Source of the DNA: Proteobacteria bacterium UBA6729
Lineage (GTDB): Bacteria; Pseudomonadota; Gammaproteobacteria; Porifericomitales; Porifericomitaceae
Direction of reading: 5' to 3'
DNA: 7,366 nt
NCBI GenBank assembly: GCA_002454015.1
Contig: DKIB01000062.1
Span: forward strand, 1-7,366
How positions within the stretch are numbered: position 1 is the first letter of the stretch; each line of letters opens with the position of its first letter. The notes beneath the pieces were generated by a model. That model saw only the letters and a list, made by a program, of their open reading frames with translations. It did not search any database and was not told the origin of the DNA. The position numbers and the translations under genes were made by a program. Shown here piece after piece: positions 7,100 to 7,366 of the stretch.

Positions 7100-7120
7100 G
7101 ACCCGCGATCCACGCGGGTC
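7100..7120 (+). repeat. GC-rich hairpin in the pilin mRNA leader
   Basis: GACCCGCG and CGCGGGTC form a perfect 8-bp stem around the loop ATCCA. It would lie about 12 nt from the predicted 5' end of the transcript and about 50 nt before the start codon, leaving the ribosome-binding site free. No T-run follows, so it is not a classical terminator. A 5' stabilising stem or a binding site for an RNA regulator is possible. Confidence 0.65.
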
Positions 7121-7156
7121 GGGTGTGCAGCGTCCGGGCTCGGAACAGCTTGAAAC

Positions 7157-7163
7157 GAGGAGA
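7157..7163 (+). promoter_or_regulatory. Pilin gene ribosome-binding site
   Basis: GAGGAGA sits 7 nt before ATG 7171 and is a near-perfect Shine-Dalgarno sequence. It favours this ATG over the in-frame ATG at 7180 and suits a highly expressed protein. Confidence 0.88.
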
Positions 7164-7170
7164 TTCAGCA

Positions 7171-7366
7171 ATGAACAAGATGCAACAGGGTTTTACCCTT
7201 ATTGAGTTGATGATCGTGGTTGCGATCATCGGCATTCTGGCGGCCATCGCCATCCCGGCCTACAGTGACTACACGATCAGGGCCAAGGTGAGTGAGGGCA
7301 TCATCGCCGCCTCTGCCGCCAAGGGCAGTGTGTCCGAGTTCTACATCTCGCAGGGTGCTTTCCCTA
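7171..7366 (+). CDS. pilA: Type IVa major pilin (5' part)
   Basis: The frame opens at ATG 7171 and stays open for 65 codons to the window edge, so the C-terminal part is missing. The N-terminus is a textbook type IVa prepilin: a 7-residue leader ending in Gly (MNKMQQG), then [20 protein letters not shown] with Phe+1 (the residue methylated by PilD after cleavage) and Glu+5 (Glu12 of the precursor), followed by [17 protein letters not shown], which is typical of major pilins. Its short leader, very strong ribosome-binding site, dedicated sigma-54 promoter and position after pilSR argue for the major pilin rather than a minor one. The product is the pilus-fibre subunit, inserted in the inner membrane and assembled by the type IV pilus machine used for twitching, adhesion or DNA uptake. 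The variable C-terminal region and disulfide loop are out of view. Confidence 0.93.
   Translation, partial: MNKMQQGFTLIELMIVVAIIGILAAIAIPAYSDYTIRAKVSEGIIAASAAKGSVSEFYISQGAFP

Overview
This GC-rich window looks like chromosomal DNA of a gammaproteobacterium. The basis is the E. coli-like SucC/SucD pair, the PilS/PilR pair placed directly before a type IVa pilin gene with a sigma-54 promoter, and a PP0621-type zinc-ribbon protein next to pilS. A Chromatiales/Ectothiorhodospiraceae-like origin is my guess and cannot be proven from the sequence. No tRNA, rRNA, CRISPR array, insertion sequence or phage gene is visible.

Left half (1-3769, all minus strand): a tightly packed metabolic cluster, transcribed right to left. 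The order is sucC and sucD (succinyl-CoA synthetase beta and alpha, GTGA overlap), then nadE (glutamine-dependent NAD+ synthetase) after a 61-nt gap, then the first 18 codons of an unidentified gene whose start overlaps the nadE stop (TAATG). No convincing terminator separates these genes, so one operon is plausible. It joins a TCA-cycle enzyme to NAD+ synthesis.

Centre (3770-3813): a 44-bp divergent intergenic region. It holds the sucC Shine-Dalgarno sequence, a possible sucC -10 element and a perfect 7-3-7 inverted repeat that ends directly against the first ATG of the rightward gene.

Right half (3814-7366, all plus strand): a small membrane-anchored zinc-ribbon protein of PP0621 type, pilS (six-TM histidine kinase with PAS domain) and pilR (sigma-54-dependent response regulator), joined by overlaps of 4 and 20 nt. 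Next comes a 219-bp control region and the 5' end of a type IVa major pilin gene, cut by the window edge. The control region has a near-consensus -24/-12 sigma-54 promoter. About 80-130 bp upstream of the inferred transcription start is an array of TGAC/GTCA motifs spaced at roughly one helical turn, the likely PilR sites. The pilin leader RNA carries a strong GC hairpin. Together the right half is a nearly complete self-contained pilin control circuit: sensor, activator, promoter and target.

No clearly new system was found. The best leads are the phased PilR-site array, the leader hairpin, the dyad in the divergent promoter, and the small zinc-ribbon protein coupled to PilS.
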